From Chitinophagales bacterium (GTDB lineage Bacteria > Bacteroidota > Bacteroidia > Chitinophagales > Saprospiraceae): 64,000 nt of DNA. The DNA is taken from NCBI GenBank assembly GCA_013297745.1, contig JAAFIM010000001.1, positions 36,294-100,293 of the forward strand, read 5' to 3'. Positions 9,209-18,136 of this stretch are shown one piece after another. A program made the position numbers and the translations under genes. Every line of letters starts with the position of its first letter. Positions within the stretch are counted from its first letter, which is position 1. The notes beneath the pieces are model-generated. The model did no database searches and was not told where the DNA came from. It worked only from the letters and a program-made list of their open reading frames with translations.

Positions 9209-10210
9209 ATGAAAATATCATTATTATTTGTCGTCTTATTGTTGGGCAATAGCCTAATTTTGGCGCAAGCCAAAGGCAATTATAACGAATCACGAGGCAA
9301 TTACGACTACGACAAAAACGTCAATTATGACAATTACAACAATCGCCCAAGCACTGTAGCCAGTAATATACCCAACACTAATTATCCCAATTCGGAAACT
9401 ATAGTGCTAAATATCAAAGGCATCAGCAATCAAAAAGCTACCGAACACGTCGCTATTTTTTCTATCACCCAAACCGCCAAAACAGCAGAAGAAGCAGACA
9501 AATTGCTACAAATTCGCTATGATGGTTTTTCTACTGAACTGCAAAAATTAGGTATCAAAAAAGAAGATACTTATTTGGATATGATAAGTTTTGTACCTGT
9601 GTACGAATATGAAGTAGAAAAAAAGGTGTTTAGCCGAACCACTTTCAATGAAGTACCCAAAGGGTTTGAAATCCAACAAAATGTGCATATCCGTTTTAAA
9701 GATGGCAATCAAATCAGCAAAATTGTATCCGCAGCAGCCAAAAACGAAATCTATGACATCGTCAAAGTGGACTATTTTATCAACAACCAAGAGCAGATAA
9801 AAATAGAATTGCAGCAAAAATGTATTAGTTTTTTGAACGAAAAGCTAAAAGAATACGAGAAAATGGGGGTTAAATTGGATACAATGACTCACACAGTCGC
9901 TGAAGCCTCTTTTGTAGCTTATCCCAACGAGCGTTACTCTGCTTATCAAGCTTATGCGAGTTCTTCGCTAGACACCGAAAAAGGGAAAGTAAATAATGCG
10001 CGCAAAATTACCACCCAATTTTACGATAAAATACCCTTCAATACGTTTGATGTGGTGGTCAATCCTACCATACTAGAACCAGAAATACAATTTATGTACG
10101 ACTTGAAAATCGTTTATCAAACCAAAAAATATGTAGCACCTGCCCCACCCAAAAAAGAATATATTCTTATCAATCCGCAAGGCAATACAACCACGCTCAA
10201 ATTAGAATAA
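9209..10210 (+). CDS. SIMPL (DUF541) domain-containing exported protein
   Basis: A 333-residue protein with a signal peptide (about 1-21), a low-complexity Asn/Tyr-rich stretch (23-50), and then a SIMPL-like domain. The domain has the typical opening 'ETIVLNIKGISNQKATEHVAIFSI', the helix 'TAEEADKLLQIRYDGFSTELQKLGI' and the 'NNQEQIKIELQQKCISFLNEKLKEY' segment. SIMPL proteins are periplasmic or surface proteins of poorly known role. It starts 30 bp after the second rhomboid gene and ends at a bidirectional terminator, so it may be the last gene of that operon. Confidence 0.78.
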   Translation: MKISLLFVVLLLGNSLILAQAKGNYNESRGNYDYDKNVNYDNYNNRPSTVASNIPNTNYPNSETIVLNIKGISNQKATEHVAIFSITQTAKTAEEADKLLQIRYDGFSTELQKLGIKKEDTYLDMISFVPVYEYEVEKKVFSRTTFNEVPKGFEIQQNVHIRFKDGNQISKIVSAAAKNEIYDIVKVDYFINNQEQIKIELQQKCISFLNEKLKEYEKMGVKLDTMTHTVAEASFVAYPNERYSAYQAYASSSLDTEKGKVNNARKITTQFYDKIPFNTFDVVVNPTILEPEIQFMYDLKIVYQTKKYVAPAPPKKEYILINPQGNTTTLKLE

Positions 10211-10211
10211 A

Positions 10212-10249
10212 AAAAAATCCTACTTCATTACGAGGTAGGATTTTTTCCG
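10212..10249. terminator. Bidirectional terminator
   Basis: The hairpin AAAAATCCTAC / GTAGGATTTTT lies between the convergent SIMPL and TonB receptor genes, with A and T runs on both sides, so it can serve both strands. Confidence 0.85.
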
Positions 10250-10264
10250 TTTTATAGCAACGCA

Positions 10265-12892
10265 TTAGCGGTTGAACCGCAATTGTACGCCCCCAAATAT
10301 ACCAAAAGGTTCTTGAGGTACAGCGTTGAAAGCAGCAGCATTCAATATAGAAGTGTTGTAATAACGTGTATTGGTGAGATTGCGCGCGCGCACAAAAATA
10401 TCAATTAGAAAACGGTCTTTATCCAAAGAAGCCACTTGATAGTTGGCAAAAGCAGAAAAAACTAAAAAAGCAGGATTACCATTTTGAACATACTGACCTG
10501 TAGAAGAGACTGTGCCTTCGTTGAAAGAAGCCGTTCTATACAAACCTTTCACGTAGATATTGAATTTTTTGTATTGAAACCCAACCCCAGCTTTTACTGT
10601 ATGTTGAGCACTAAAAGGCAAAGTAAAACTTCTACCATCATCATCTGTGAATTGTCCCCCCAAATAAGAATAAGAAGCATTGGTTCTGATATTGGTTTGT
10701 TCATTAATACGCCAAGTATACTCCAAGCGAGCGGTAGCCCCATAAGCAACCCCCTCTCCTTCGGAAGTTGTGATTTGGGCTACAGGTACAGGTGGTAAGC
10801 TATCAAAAAAAGGAAAATTAAAAAAAGTTTCATTTTGCAATATATTAGACATTATATTATAATAACCTGACAGACCAACCAACAAGTTATTTTTGGTATA
10901 CATAAAAGCTGATTCTATACTTTGTAATTTTTCTGGTACAGGTTCTTCACCAAAAATTGAACTTTCTTCGCCTAGAGGCAATTTCCAAAGATTGGGGCTA
11001 ACATTAGTGATTCTGCCCAAACTATCTTTAACCAAGCGAAAAGAACCAAAGTAGGTCAACGTTTTATTAGGGCTTGGGCTAAGAAATGCTTCCCCATAAA
11101 ATAATTTGAACCGTATATTTTTATTAGGTTTGTAAACTAAACCAGCGCGAGCGTTAAAAGAGGGATAAGAATGGGTTTCATCTTCAGAAGGGTGTATCAA
11201 TGATAAATAATCAAAACGCCCACCAGCGATAAGGTCTAATTTTTCTTTGATAGAAATTTGATATTGGGCAAAAGCTCCAGCTTGTATGCGGTTTTCATCA
11301 TAATACTCAATAGGCACTCCCAAAAAACGCCCTGTATAATCTACAGTATCTGTGCCTGTATGATACATAATTTCTTGTTCGGAAGGCGATAAAGATACAT
11401 TATAGATGCTTGGCAAATTGGCTGTACGCGCTAAGGCATTAGAGAGTTGGAAAGTTGCCCCACCCGTGAATTGTTGGTTGGAAGTGATTTTATAATTGAG
11501 CAATTCGCGCAAGAAAAGATGACGTTCATAACCATATTTATAAATACGCTCATAAGCAGAAAACGTATTATTATAAGCAGATTGGGGGCGTATAAAATTC
11601 TGATTGGCTTGCAAACTAGATTGCAAAGTCCATTTTTTGGCGTTCCAATCGTGGGCTAAAAATATAGTATTAATTGAAGTGCTGTAAGTATTGGCAGCCA
11701 CGGGCAGATTAAACTCGGGTCTAGTACTAGTGCTGCTGCTATGGGTTTCGTTGAAAGAAGAAAAACCCAAAGACCAGTTTTTGTATCTCAATGTCAACGA
11801 CGAAGCTACAGCACGCGCAGGCAAAGCAAAAGGTTGTATGCCCTCTCTAAAAGTTCTTTTGGTGGTATCAAACGGCGAAGATTGTACCAAACCATTAGTT
11901 AGGAAGTTATTGTTATAAAAATTATACTCTTCAGTATAAATTTCATTAAATTTGGGATTTTGGCTATTAAAAAAAGAACCAGAATAAACCACAGAAAAAT
12001 CTTTTTTGGCTGCTCCTATCACCAAACTATTGTTTGTTTCATTAAAACTACCAAAACTACTGTTTAATTCTGCACCATTAATTTTATCCGCATCTTTGCT
12101 TATGATATTGATAATTCCACTAAAAGCATCAGCTCCATAGACAGCAGAAGCTGCCCCCATTATTATTTCTATCCTATCCGCGTGCCGTATGGGCATATTT
12201 TGGCACAAAGTCATATCAGAGCCCATAAAACTGTTTATTTTTATCCCGTCCTGCATAATATACCAACGTCCTATACCCATAGCCCCGCGAGAAGAAATAA
12301 TACTCCCAAAATCTGTACTCGCATAATCATTAATTTCTATCTCTGGTACATCACGTAAGACATCAAGCAAAGTCACATAACCGCGAAATGCTATATCATC
12401 AGCATTGATTAAGTAACCAGTAGCGGGTTGGTCTAACAAAGTTTGGTCTGAAGCTGTAGCAGATTTGGTGGTAGCACCTTGCTTAGCTTGTAGAGAAGCG
12501 TAGGTATATATCAATTCCACACTATCTCTATATGCTCGCGAATTGCCCGAAGACATCAAAGTTTTATTGCTGTTCATTTTGAAATAAGTCAAGCGAACAG
12601 AATTGTTGGTGATTTGCAAACCTACTATTTTTTGAGTAATTTGACCAGCAGCTACCGCCTCTATATCATAAGTAGCATTGGGTAAGTTTTCTATCACAAA
12701 ATTGCCTTCTGTATCGGAAATCGCTTGCGAACGGATTTGAGTGCTGCCAGAAAGTAAAACCCAAATTTGCGCACCCACTAAATTTTGTCCTGTGGCGCGA
12801 TTGGTTACTTTGCCACGAATGCTACCGCTTATAGCCCAACTGCTCGTATGAATTAAGAGCAAAAAAAAGAAGAAATGTATAAATTTTAACAT
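10265..12892 (-). CDS. TonB-dependent outer-membrane receptor
   Basis: An 875-residue protein with a signal peptide (about 1-20) and a carboxypeptidase-regulatory-like β-sandwich (about 22-105, 'GSIRGKVTNRATGQNLVGAQI'). A plug domain (about 155-270) contains 'LLDVLRDVPEIEI' and 'ADRIEIIMGAASAVYGADAFSGIINII'. A 22-strand-type β-barrel runs to the C-terminus. Such receptors take up siderophores, vitamins or glycans using TonB energy. No SusD partner is encoded next to it, so it is not a classic polysaccharide locus; the ligand is unknown. A good promoter lies upstream. Confidence 0.92.
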   Translation of the reverse strand: MLKFIHFFFFLLLIHTSSWAISGSIRGKVTNRATGQNLVGAQIWVLLSGSTQIRSQAISDTEGNFVIENLPNATYDIEAVAAGQITQKIVGLQITNNSVRLTYFKMNSNKTLMSSGNSRAYRDSVELIYTYASLQAKQGATTKSATASDQTLLDQPATGYLINADDIAFRGYVTLLDVLRDVPEIEINDYASTDFGSIISSRGAMGIGRWYIMQDGIKINSFMGSDMTLCQNMPIRHADRIEIIMGAASAVYGADAFSGIINIISKDADKINGAELNSSFGSFNETNNSLVIGAAKKDFSVVYSGSFFNSQNPKFNEIYTEEYNFYNNNFLTNGLVQSSPFDTTKRTFREGIQPFALPARAVASSLTLRYKNWSLGFSSFNETHSSSTSTRPEFNLPVAANTYSTSINTIFLAHDWNAKKWTLQSSLQANQNFIRPQSAYNNTFSAYERIYKYGYERHLFLRELLNYKITSNQQFTGGATFQLSNALARTANLPSIYNVSLSPSEQEIMYHTGTDTVDYTGRFLGVPIEYYDENRIQAGAFAQYQISIKEKLDLIAGGRFDYLSLIHPSEDETHSYPSFNARAGLVYKPNKNIRFKLFYGEAFLSPSPNKTLTYFGSFRLVKDSLGRITNVSPNLWKLPLGEESSIFGEEPVPEKLQSIESAFMYTKNNLLVGLSGYYNIMSNILQNETFFNFPFFDSLPPVPVAQITTSEGEGVAYGATARLEYTWRINEQTNIRTNASYSYLGGQFTDDDGRSFTLPFSAQHTVKAGVGFQYKKFNIYVKGLYRTASFNEGTVSSTGQYVQNGNPAFLVFSAFANYQVASLDKDRFLIDIFVRARNLTNTRYYNTSILNAAAFNAVPQEPFGIFGGVQLRFNR

Positions 12893-12949
12893 TTTAATTT
12901 AATGTTACTAAAAAGGGATTAAATTTTAAGAATTAGACCAAATATGAAG

Positions 12950-12978
12950 CAAAAGTAACGTTTTTTTGATAAATGCAA
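12950..12978 (-). promoter_or_regulatory. Promoter of the TonB receptor gene
   Basis: On the minus strand, TTG (12976-12978) is followed 18 bp later by TACTTTTG (12950-12957), a good fit to the Bacteroidota -33/-7 arrangement, 58 bp before the start codon. Confidence 0.65.
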
Positions 12979-13088
12979 CAACTTTGCATTTTTTTTTTGC
13001 ATCTATTCAATAATTTTTGGGTAATTGTGGCGAAAATCAACTTAGACCAAAAAAATATTTTTAATCCCTCTTTAAAAATTATCAGATA

Positions 13089-13901
13089 ATGCAATTAGAA
13101 CCCATAGATGAGTTTGCAGAAAAAGCGCCAGATATAGAACAACTCCGACAAATTTTGGCTAAAAACGACAATAAATTCAAAATCAGCTTAGTTTTTGCTA
13201 TTGTTATTTTCATTACAGGTTGGCTAGCTATTATTTTTGGGGTTCAGATGGATAGATGGGTGCTGGAGTTTATTTATTTTGCCATTCCATTAGTTTTTAT
13301 TTTATTGATAGGACAAAGCGTATCTATAGCTACTGCGGCTTGGTTTTATCTCAAAAAACAAATTAATCAATGTGATATAATCAGCAAGCAGACTGGACAA
13401 CATACGTTAATTAAATCTGTGCCTTTAGCTGTTATTGCTGCTTGTTTTTGTTTGCATTTATTTATTTTTGTAGTTGATAATTACGCCTACGCTCTTAGGG
13501 AAAATATACCAATAGAAAGTTCCAGAATGCGGGAATTAGCCTCTATATTTTTTCTATCTTTATTTTGGATATTGGCAGGATTGCTGTGTATATGGGCGGT
13601 TATACGATTATGTCTAAGCACTTACACCAGCACTTACGCTGTTTTTGAGCACCAAGAAAAAGTAAAAATCTGTTTTGATTTTTTTAGCAAGCAACTTATC
13701 TACAGCGCTGCTATCATTTTATTTTTTATATTGGCTATATTTGGATTGATTAACCTTAGTTTTTTGGGCAATATAGTTGGTGAAAATGGTATTTATATCA
13801 GTTTTTATATAATTGTTTTTATTTTTTATACTTTTTGCAAATTGGTAGCTTCAGGCTTATTATTTTGGGATATAAAAGTCCGTCGTTATGATGGTTTGTA
13901 G
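13089..13901 (+). CDS. Hypothetical polytopic membrane protein
   Basis: A 270-residue protein with an acidic, helical cytoplasmic N-terminus (about 1-33) followed by about six hydrophobic segments (roughly 35-55, 63-85, 112-132, 152-175, 200-222, 230-258). I do not recognise the family. The next gene has the same layout and similar size, so the two may be a diverged tandem pair. The gene is 47 bp from its neighbour and probably co-transcribed with it. No catalytic motif is evident. Confidence 0.7.
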   Translation: MQLEPIDEFAEKAPDIEQLRQILAKNDNKFKISLVFAIVIFITGWLAIIFGVQMDRWVLEFIYFAIPLVFILLIGQSVSIATAAWFYLKKQINQCDIISKQTGQHTLIKSVPLAVIAACFCLHLFIFVVDNYAYALRENIPIESSRMRELASIFFLSLFWILAGLLCIWAVIRLCLSTYTSTYAVFEHQEKVKICFDFFSKQLIYSAAIILFFILAIFGLINLSFLGNIVGENGIYISFYIIVFIFYTFCKLVASGLLFWDIKVRRYDGL

Positions 13902-13948
13902 ATTTTTTTTAAACCTTTTTTTTAATCTCTTGTTTTAAACCTATAAAT

Positions 13949-14719
13949 ATGGCTTTTTATATATTAGACGACGAACTAACGAGCGTCGAAGGCGTACAAC
14001 TTTTGGAAGAGCAACTGATAAAGCAAAAAAAACGATTACTGGTATCAAGTGTTTTTTTTATTGCTGTAGTAGCAATTCAAATTGCTTGTTTGGCTTATGA
14101 TTTTCATCTCCACGCTATAGATGAAGCCAAAAACTGGCCTCAAGTTGTAGCTATTTGTTTGTGTTTATTATCTGGTCCGCTTATTTTTATCAGCTTCTTT
14201 CATATATTTTTTGCAAAAAAAACAGAATTAGAAATAAATTTTTTGTCCGACACCCAACGTTCTGGACAAATCCCACGATTTTCTAATCGGCTATTTTTAG
14301 CACTTTCTATATTTGTTATGGTGATTGCTGTGTTGATACACGAGTCAGAAAATATGGCTATAGTTGTTCAAACCACTTTTTTATTGCTATTATTACTAGC
14401 TATTTGCTGTTTTTTTTACACAATTGTAGAAAAGTGTTTAAAGTATCACTTTTTTTATTTATCTTTGCGGCGCGGCGATGAGATTTCTAATTATCACCGC
14501 AACCCTTTAATAATAAGTCTGGTTAGTTTATTATTTTTCTGGTTTTTAATCTCTATGGGTGCAACCGATGCTATCAGCCCTGCAAGCATCGCGCCTTTTG
14601 TCAAGGGCAAAATCGTTACAGTAGGCGCTACATTTTTATCTATCGGCGGCTACTTTACCTTAGAGTTTATTGCTTTGTTGTTGCAAAAATTTTCTCACAG
14701 CAGCTACAAAATGCGATAA
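13949..14719 (+). CDS. Hypothetical polytopic membrane protein
   Basis: A 256-residue protein with a short soluble N-terminus (about 1-28, rich in Glu and Lys) and about six hydrophobic segments (roughly 32-52, 67-88, 113-132, 140-165, 188-205, 222-246). The topology mirrors the preceding gene, but pairwise identity by eye is low. The family is not recognised. A terminator lies about 90 bp downstream. Confidence 0.7.
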   Translation: MAFYILDDELTSVEGVQLLEEQLIKQKKRLLVSSVFFIAVVAIQIACLAYDFHLHAIDEAKNWPQVVAICLCLLSGPLIFISFFHIFFAKKTELEINFLSDTQRSGQIPRFSNRLFLALSIFVMVIAVLIHESENMAIVVQTTFLLLLLLAICCFFYTIVEKCLKYHFFYLSLRRGDEISNYHRNPLIISLVSLLFFWFLISMGATDAISPASIAPFVKGKIVTVGATFLSIGGYFTLEFIALLLQKFSHSSYKMR

Positions 14720-14807
14720 AAAAACCTGTTACTTAATTCTGAACTCTCGTCTTATTCCATAGAATAGAAGATTGTTTTTTCATGGTGTTAAAAAATTTAG
14801 AACAATG

Positions 14808-14842
14808 AACCCGTTATGTTGTGAAACGTAGCGGGTTTTTTT
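14808..14842 (+). terminator. Terminator for the membrane-protein pair
   Basis: The stem ACCCGTTATGTT / AAACGTAGCGGGT (with wobble pairs and one mismatch) is followed by seven T. Confidence 0.7.
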
Positions 14843-14861
14843 ATGCCTATTTTTAAGCAAA

Positions 14862-14897
14862 AAAAAAGACCAACTCTTTGGGGAGTTAGTCTTTAAA
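14862..14897 (-). terminator. Terminator of the EGF-like lipoprotein gene
   Basis: The hairpin AAAGAC-CAACTC / GAGTT-AGTCTTT lies just beyond the stop of the minus-strand lipoprotein gene, followed on that strand by a T-rich run. Confidence 0.75.
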
Positions 14898-14918
14898 ATC
14901 AAAATATTTGTTTTGAAC

Positions 14919-15455
14919 TTATTTTGTATAAGTAGCTGTACAAGTCTGAGTGCTAGTAACAGTACCAGGCACTGCAACAGTACCACCAGTTTCTGCTGTA
15001 ACCGTAAAGTTTATAACAAGTGCGCCAGCAGCGTTAATCATACCTGAACCAGAAACGAAATAGCCATCCATATCAGGTTCTTGTCTAGCTATAGTAATAG
15101 CTTTAGTGTCGTTAGCATTAACAGTGGCTTTTACAGCATTGGTAAATGTAGCCCAGAAATCTAGAATACTAACTTCTGTAATGCTTGTTGTACCAGCAGC
15201 GATTGCAGAAGGATAAGCAGCGGTAGCGCCTGCACAATCTTCTGCTACAGTCCAAGCACCTATAAACTTAGCACGCTGCATAGTATTACAAAGATTAGCA
15301 GCGTCTTTTTCGTAACCAGCTTCGCAGTTACAAGTACCTTCTACGCAAGAACCGTTGGTACCACAAACTACATCTTTACAAGGGTCTTGTTCGCAAGAAG
15401 AGAAGAAAGCACCAGCAGCCAAAGTGAAAGCGAGAGATTTGATGAAATTTTTCAT
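14919..15455 (-). CDS. Lipoprotein with EGF-like cysteine module
   Basis: A 178-residue predicted lipoprotein. The signal peptide ends in a lipobox, FFSSC, with C21 as lipidation site. It is followed by a compact Cys module (C26, C31, C37, C42, C44, C56) in the order of an EGF-like domain, 'GTNGSCVEGTCNCEAGYEK'. The rest (60-178) is a predicted β-rich domain starting 'KFIGAWTVAEDC', like the lipocalin-type domains common in Bacteroidota lipoproteins. It is probably anchored in the outer membrane. It has its own promoter and terminator. Function unknown. Confidence 0.78.
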   Translation of the reverse strand: MKNFIKSLAFTLAAGAFFSSCEQDPCKDVVCGTNGSCVEGTCNCEAGYEKDAANLCNTMQRAKFIGAWTVAEDCAGATAAYPSAIAAGTTSITEVSILDFWATFTNAVKATVNANDTKAITIARQEPDMDGYFVSGSGMINAAGALVINFTVTAETGGTVAVPGTVTSTQTCTATYTK

Positions 15456-15522
15456 TTTAGAAATTATTGTTTAATTTTAAAAAAAAGTTATAGAAAGAAT
15501 TTTAGTTTGCTTAAATCGGGGG

Positions 15523-15530
15523 CAAAGATA
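15523..15530 (-). promoter_or_regulatory. Bacteroidota -7 box (TATCTTTG) for the lipoprotein gene
   Basis: On the minus strand this reads TATCTTTG, an exact TAnnTTTG match, 68 bp upstream of the start codon. The rest of the 280-bp gap between 15456 and 15735 is AT-rich with nothing else recognised. Confidence 0.55.
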
Positions 15531-15735
15531 GCTATATTTTTTATAAATAAATGTTATTATTGCTATTTTTTGCTTAATTTCGTTATAAAACGGATAAATT
15601 TATAAAAGGTTGGGCAAATTTTGATAAAAATTAAAAAAACTTTATATTTTTTTTAACAGCTTTTTAACAGTTGCCTGCAAAAATCGTGCCAATTTTATCG
15701 AAATTTGCCCACCCAGCTAATTTTTAATTAAATTT

Positions 15736-17280
15736 CTATCTGTTTCTGCCATATTTTTCGTGGCTCGACACCCAGTCGGACGAAGAAATAGCACAAGCAA
15801 GCGAAATTTCACCAGCCAAAACCACCCCAGCTATAATTTCAGCCAATTTATTGACTCTATCACGGCCAGCACAACCCAATATCTTAAGCGATTCTTGTTG
15901 CGTAGCCAAGCCCACACCACCACCGTAAGTAGCGATAATTAACGAAGGGATGGTAATAGAAAAGTACAAATCTCCTTCTTTGGTCAATTCGCTATACACC
16001 AAGGCTGCTGATGATTCGGCTACATTGGCTACATCTTGGCCAGTGGCGATAAACATAGCCGTGATACCGTTGGCTGAATGCAAACCATTGTTGTTGGCGC
16101 CTGACATCAACGAACCTATATTGGAAATACCATAATGATGCGCCAAAGCTGCTGGTTCTACCCGCATGTGTTGTACCAATACATCGCGCTTAAAGGTAAT
16201 TTCTGCTGTTACACGTTTGCCGCGCGTACGCATGATATTGACTTGAGACGCTTTTTTGTCGGTAGCAAAATTAGATTCCAAATAAAAATGCTTAATTGGA
16301 TTTTCTTTGTACGTTTCCAATATCCAGCTACAAGCAGCAAAAGTCGCTCGCCCAACCATATTTTGACCAGCTGCATCGCCAGTAGAATAATTGAAACGCA
16401 TAAAAGCGAAACGATTGGATAAATATGGGTCAATATATTGCAAACGAGCCACTGTAGAAGTAGCTTCAGCTTCTTGGGCGATTTGTTTGAAATTGGCTTT
16501 AATCCAATCCACAAAATCACGCGCTGCTCTTGCATCTTCAAACTCAAACACTGGTGCGCGCTGCATAGCATCGCGTTGTACTGTACATTTTGCGCCTCCA
16601 CAAAGATTGACAATTTTGATACCCCGATTGTAAGAAGCTACCAATGTACCTTCACTAGTTGCCATTGGGATTAAAAATTCGCCTTTTGCATATTCGCCAT
16701 TTACCAACAAAGGTCCTGCTATGCCCAACGGCACTTGTGCCACACCCACAAAATGCTCACAATTGCCATTCGTGATATGAGGGTCAAAAGAATAACTAGC
16801 TATGTGCTTAAGTTCTACCCCTGTTTGTTCGGTTATGAATTGTTGGCGTGTTTTGATAGCCTGCTCAGAATAATCATCGGTTTTATCGCGAGGGATAACC
16901 ACATTGTTTGTTCTGTCCGCAGAAATACCATCTTCTACTTTCAAAACCAAAGCCCCAAAAGGTTCAGCTTCAAAATGAATTTCTATCTCATACTTACCCG
17001 CTGCCAAATGCGCTACTTTACAATGTACTTCTACAGTTTTTTTGAGTGGAAAATCTACTGGACTAGCTGCCGTGATAGCACCCGCAGCAATCTGGTCGTC
17101 ACCCAAAACTACAGTAACATCAGACAAAGGCACATTATTGCCACCTATTTTGATGGCGCTAAGTGCATTCATTTTAGCATCGCTTAATCTATTTTTAAGC
17201 GCAAATTTAACTCCACCATCTACATTTTTGAGGCTGTTGAAAGTGTAAAGTTGTTTCAATATCAGCGTTGGGATTTGCAT
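15736..17280 (-). CDS. Hydroxymethylglutaryl-CoA reductase
   Basis: A 514-residue protein that reduces HMG-CoA to mevalonate, the committed step of the mevalonate isoprenoid pathway. Catalytic positions can be placed: Glu210 in 'ATSEGTLVAS', Lys342/343 in 'FATDKKAS', Asp416 in 'ATGQDVANVAES' and His507 in 'SSHEKYGRN'. The NADP(H)-site variant is 'GDAAGQN' (301-307). The catalytic domain spans about 125-514. The first ~120 residues form a separate β-sandwich-like domain ('LKNVDGGVKFALKNRLSDA') that is not part of the standard soluble enzyme; I believe it is typical of Bacteroidota homologues. The motifs fit class I. No other mevalonate genes lie nearby. Confidence 0.93.
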   Translation of the reverse strand: MQIPTLILKQLYTFNSLKNVDGGVKFALKNRLSDAKMNALSAIKIGGNNVPLSDVTVVLGDDQIAAGAITAASPVDFPLKKTVEVHCKVAHLAAGKYEIEIHFEAEPFGALVLKVEDGISADRTNNVVIPRDKTDDYSEQAIKTRQQFITEQTGVELKHIASYSFDPHITNGNCEHFVGVAQVPLGIAGPLLVNGEYAKGEFLIPMATSEGTLVASYNRGIKIVNLCGGAKCTVQRDAMQRAPVFEFEDARAARDFVDWIKANFKQIAQEAEATSTVARLQYIDPYLSNRFAFMRFNYSTGDAAGQNMVGRATFAACSWILETYKENPIKHFYLESNFATDKKASQVNIMRTRGKRVTAEITFKRDVLVQHMRVEPAALAHHYGISNIGSLMSGANNNGLHSANGITAMFIATGQDVANVAESSAALVYSELTKEGDLYFSITIPSLIIATYGGGVGLATQQESLKILGCAGRDRVNKLAEIIAGVVLAGEISLACAISSSDWVSSHEKYGRNR

Positions 17281-17500
17281 AATTGATTTTTTTTGAATTG
17301 AAAAATTTTGAAAATGTGCGCAAATATCTAATTATTTTTATTCTTATTTACACAAAAGCAATTTTTTTTCAATTTTTTTTTTGACTTAGGAACTTTCAAA
17401 CCTATTTTTAAGTTTAAGACTTTGAAATTTGCAAAAAGTAACCGAATAAAACCCAAACGGTAAAGTTTCTAAAAAAATTTAGAAAAAAAACTCGGCTCGG
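17281..17500. other. AT-rich intergenic region, no gene seen
   Basis: This is the upstream region of the HMG-CoA reductase gene. A minus-strand TAGGTTTG (17397-17404) could be its -7 box, but at 117 bp from the start it is uncertain. A perfect 8-bp inverted repeat, TTTCTAAA-(4)-TTTAGAAA, lies near 17466-17485. Confidence 0.4.
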
Positions 17501-17502
17501 AA

Positions 17503-17640
17503 CTTTAGCTAAGGCTCGATAGTTAATGGGTTCGTAACTGCTTAATAAAGCAACGCCAAAAAAAAATTAATAAAAAATTTTCTGGTCGGGAACTTTAGCT
17601 AAGTCTTTATAGTTAATGGGTTTGTAACTGCTTAATAAAG
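17503..17640 (+). repeat. Two copies of a structured element, period 90 bp
   Basis: Copies at 17503-17550 and 17593-17640 are near-identical for 48 bases and can fold the same way. CTTTA-GC-TAAG pairs with CTTA-A-TAAAG (9 bp with a small internal loop). Within it, AGTTA pairs with TAACT around a 9-base loop ATGGGTTCG (first copy) or ATGGGTTTG (second copy). The copies differ mainly in the unpaired stretch before the inner hairpin (GCTCGAT versus TCTTTAT). The pair ends 36 bases before a 41-codon ORF. It matches no riboswitch I know. Confidence 0.7.
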
Positions 17641-17676
17641 CAAATCCAATTCTAAAAAAATTAAAATATCCATATC

Positions 17677-17802
17677 ATGAATTTCTTTGATAAAAAATCT
17701 CAATTTATTTCTCTACAGATTATTGCGCGTTTTGAACAACGCCAAGATTCTCGCGCTATTGATATTCAGCGTGAAGAGCAAGATTTTATTATCAAAAAAT
17801 AA
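17677..17802 (+). CDS. Small ORF, 41 residues, unknown
   Basis: ATG to TAA encodes a charged 41-residue peptide beginning MNFFDKKSQFISLQ and ending EEQDFIIKK, predicted helical. The A-rich stretch before the ATG is typical of Bacteroidota start regions. It sits between the duplicated stem-loop and a terminator hairpin at 17917-17951, so leader, ORF and terminator make a plausible small transcription unit. There is no homology argument; it may be an unannotated small protein or a chance ORF. Confidence 0.4.
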   Translation: MNFFDKKSQFISLQIIARFEQRQDSRAIDIQREEQDFIIKK

Positions 17803-17916
17803 GCTGCCCCGTAAATTGTAGGCAGCGCACAAAGCGGCTTGCCGACAATTTATAACTTTATTTATCCAAATATCGTTTTTGTATTCGTACAAAAATAGAA
17901 GTTATACTTTTTCGTT

Positions 17917-17951
17917 ATGCTGCCGAGTGTCCAACTTGGTGGCATTTTTTA
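17917..17951 (+). terminator. Terminator upstream of the tRNA array
   Basis: A 12-bp stem with wobble pairs (ATGCTGCCGAGT / ACTTGGTGGCAT) is followed by six T. It would end transcription of the small ORF just before the tRNA array. Another imperfect hairpin lies at about 17812-17858. Confidence 0.65.
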
Positions 17952-17976
17952 TTTTATAAATTATTGATAATCAAAC

Positions 17977-18051
17977 AGTAGTGTAGCGCAGAGGTAGCGC
18001 GTTCGTCTGTCTAACGAAGGGTCGCGGGTTCGAATCCCGTCATTACTTCCA
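17977..18051 (+). tRNA. tRNA-Asp (GTC)
   Basis: The cloverleaf is complete: acceptor AGTAGTG/CATTACT with one G·T, D stem GCGC/GCGC, anticodon stem TTCGT/ACGAA with loop CTGTCTA, T loop TTCGAAT, and encoded CCA. Oddities: position 1 is A rather than G, and the discriminator (position 73) is T, whereas bacterial tRNA-Asp normally has G73. First of ten tRNAs in a tight array. Confidence 0.85.
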
Positions 18052-18056
18052 CAAAT

Positions 18057-18130
18057 GAAGATATAGCTAAATGGTTTAAGGCACTTGTCTGATACACAAG
18101 CGATTACAGGTTCGACTCCTGTTATCTTCA
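18057..18130 (+). tRNA. tRNA-Ile (GAT), copy 1
   Basis: Acceptor GAAGATA/TATCTTC, anticodon stem CTTGT/ACAAG with loop CTGATAC (anticodon GAT), T loop TTCGACT, discriminator A. CCA is not encoded. An identical copy lies at 18220-18293, including flanking bases. Confidence 0.88.
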
Positions 18131-18136
18131 CTTTTT

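Noticed and set aside
17503..17640. The duplicated element as a pair of degenerate tRNAs
   Set aside because: The AGTTA/TAACT hairpin looks like a D arm, but there is no T arm or acceptor pairing, and the preferred fold is a single long stem.
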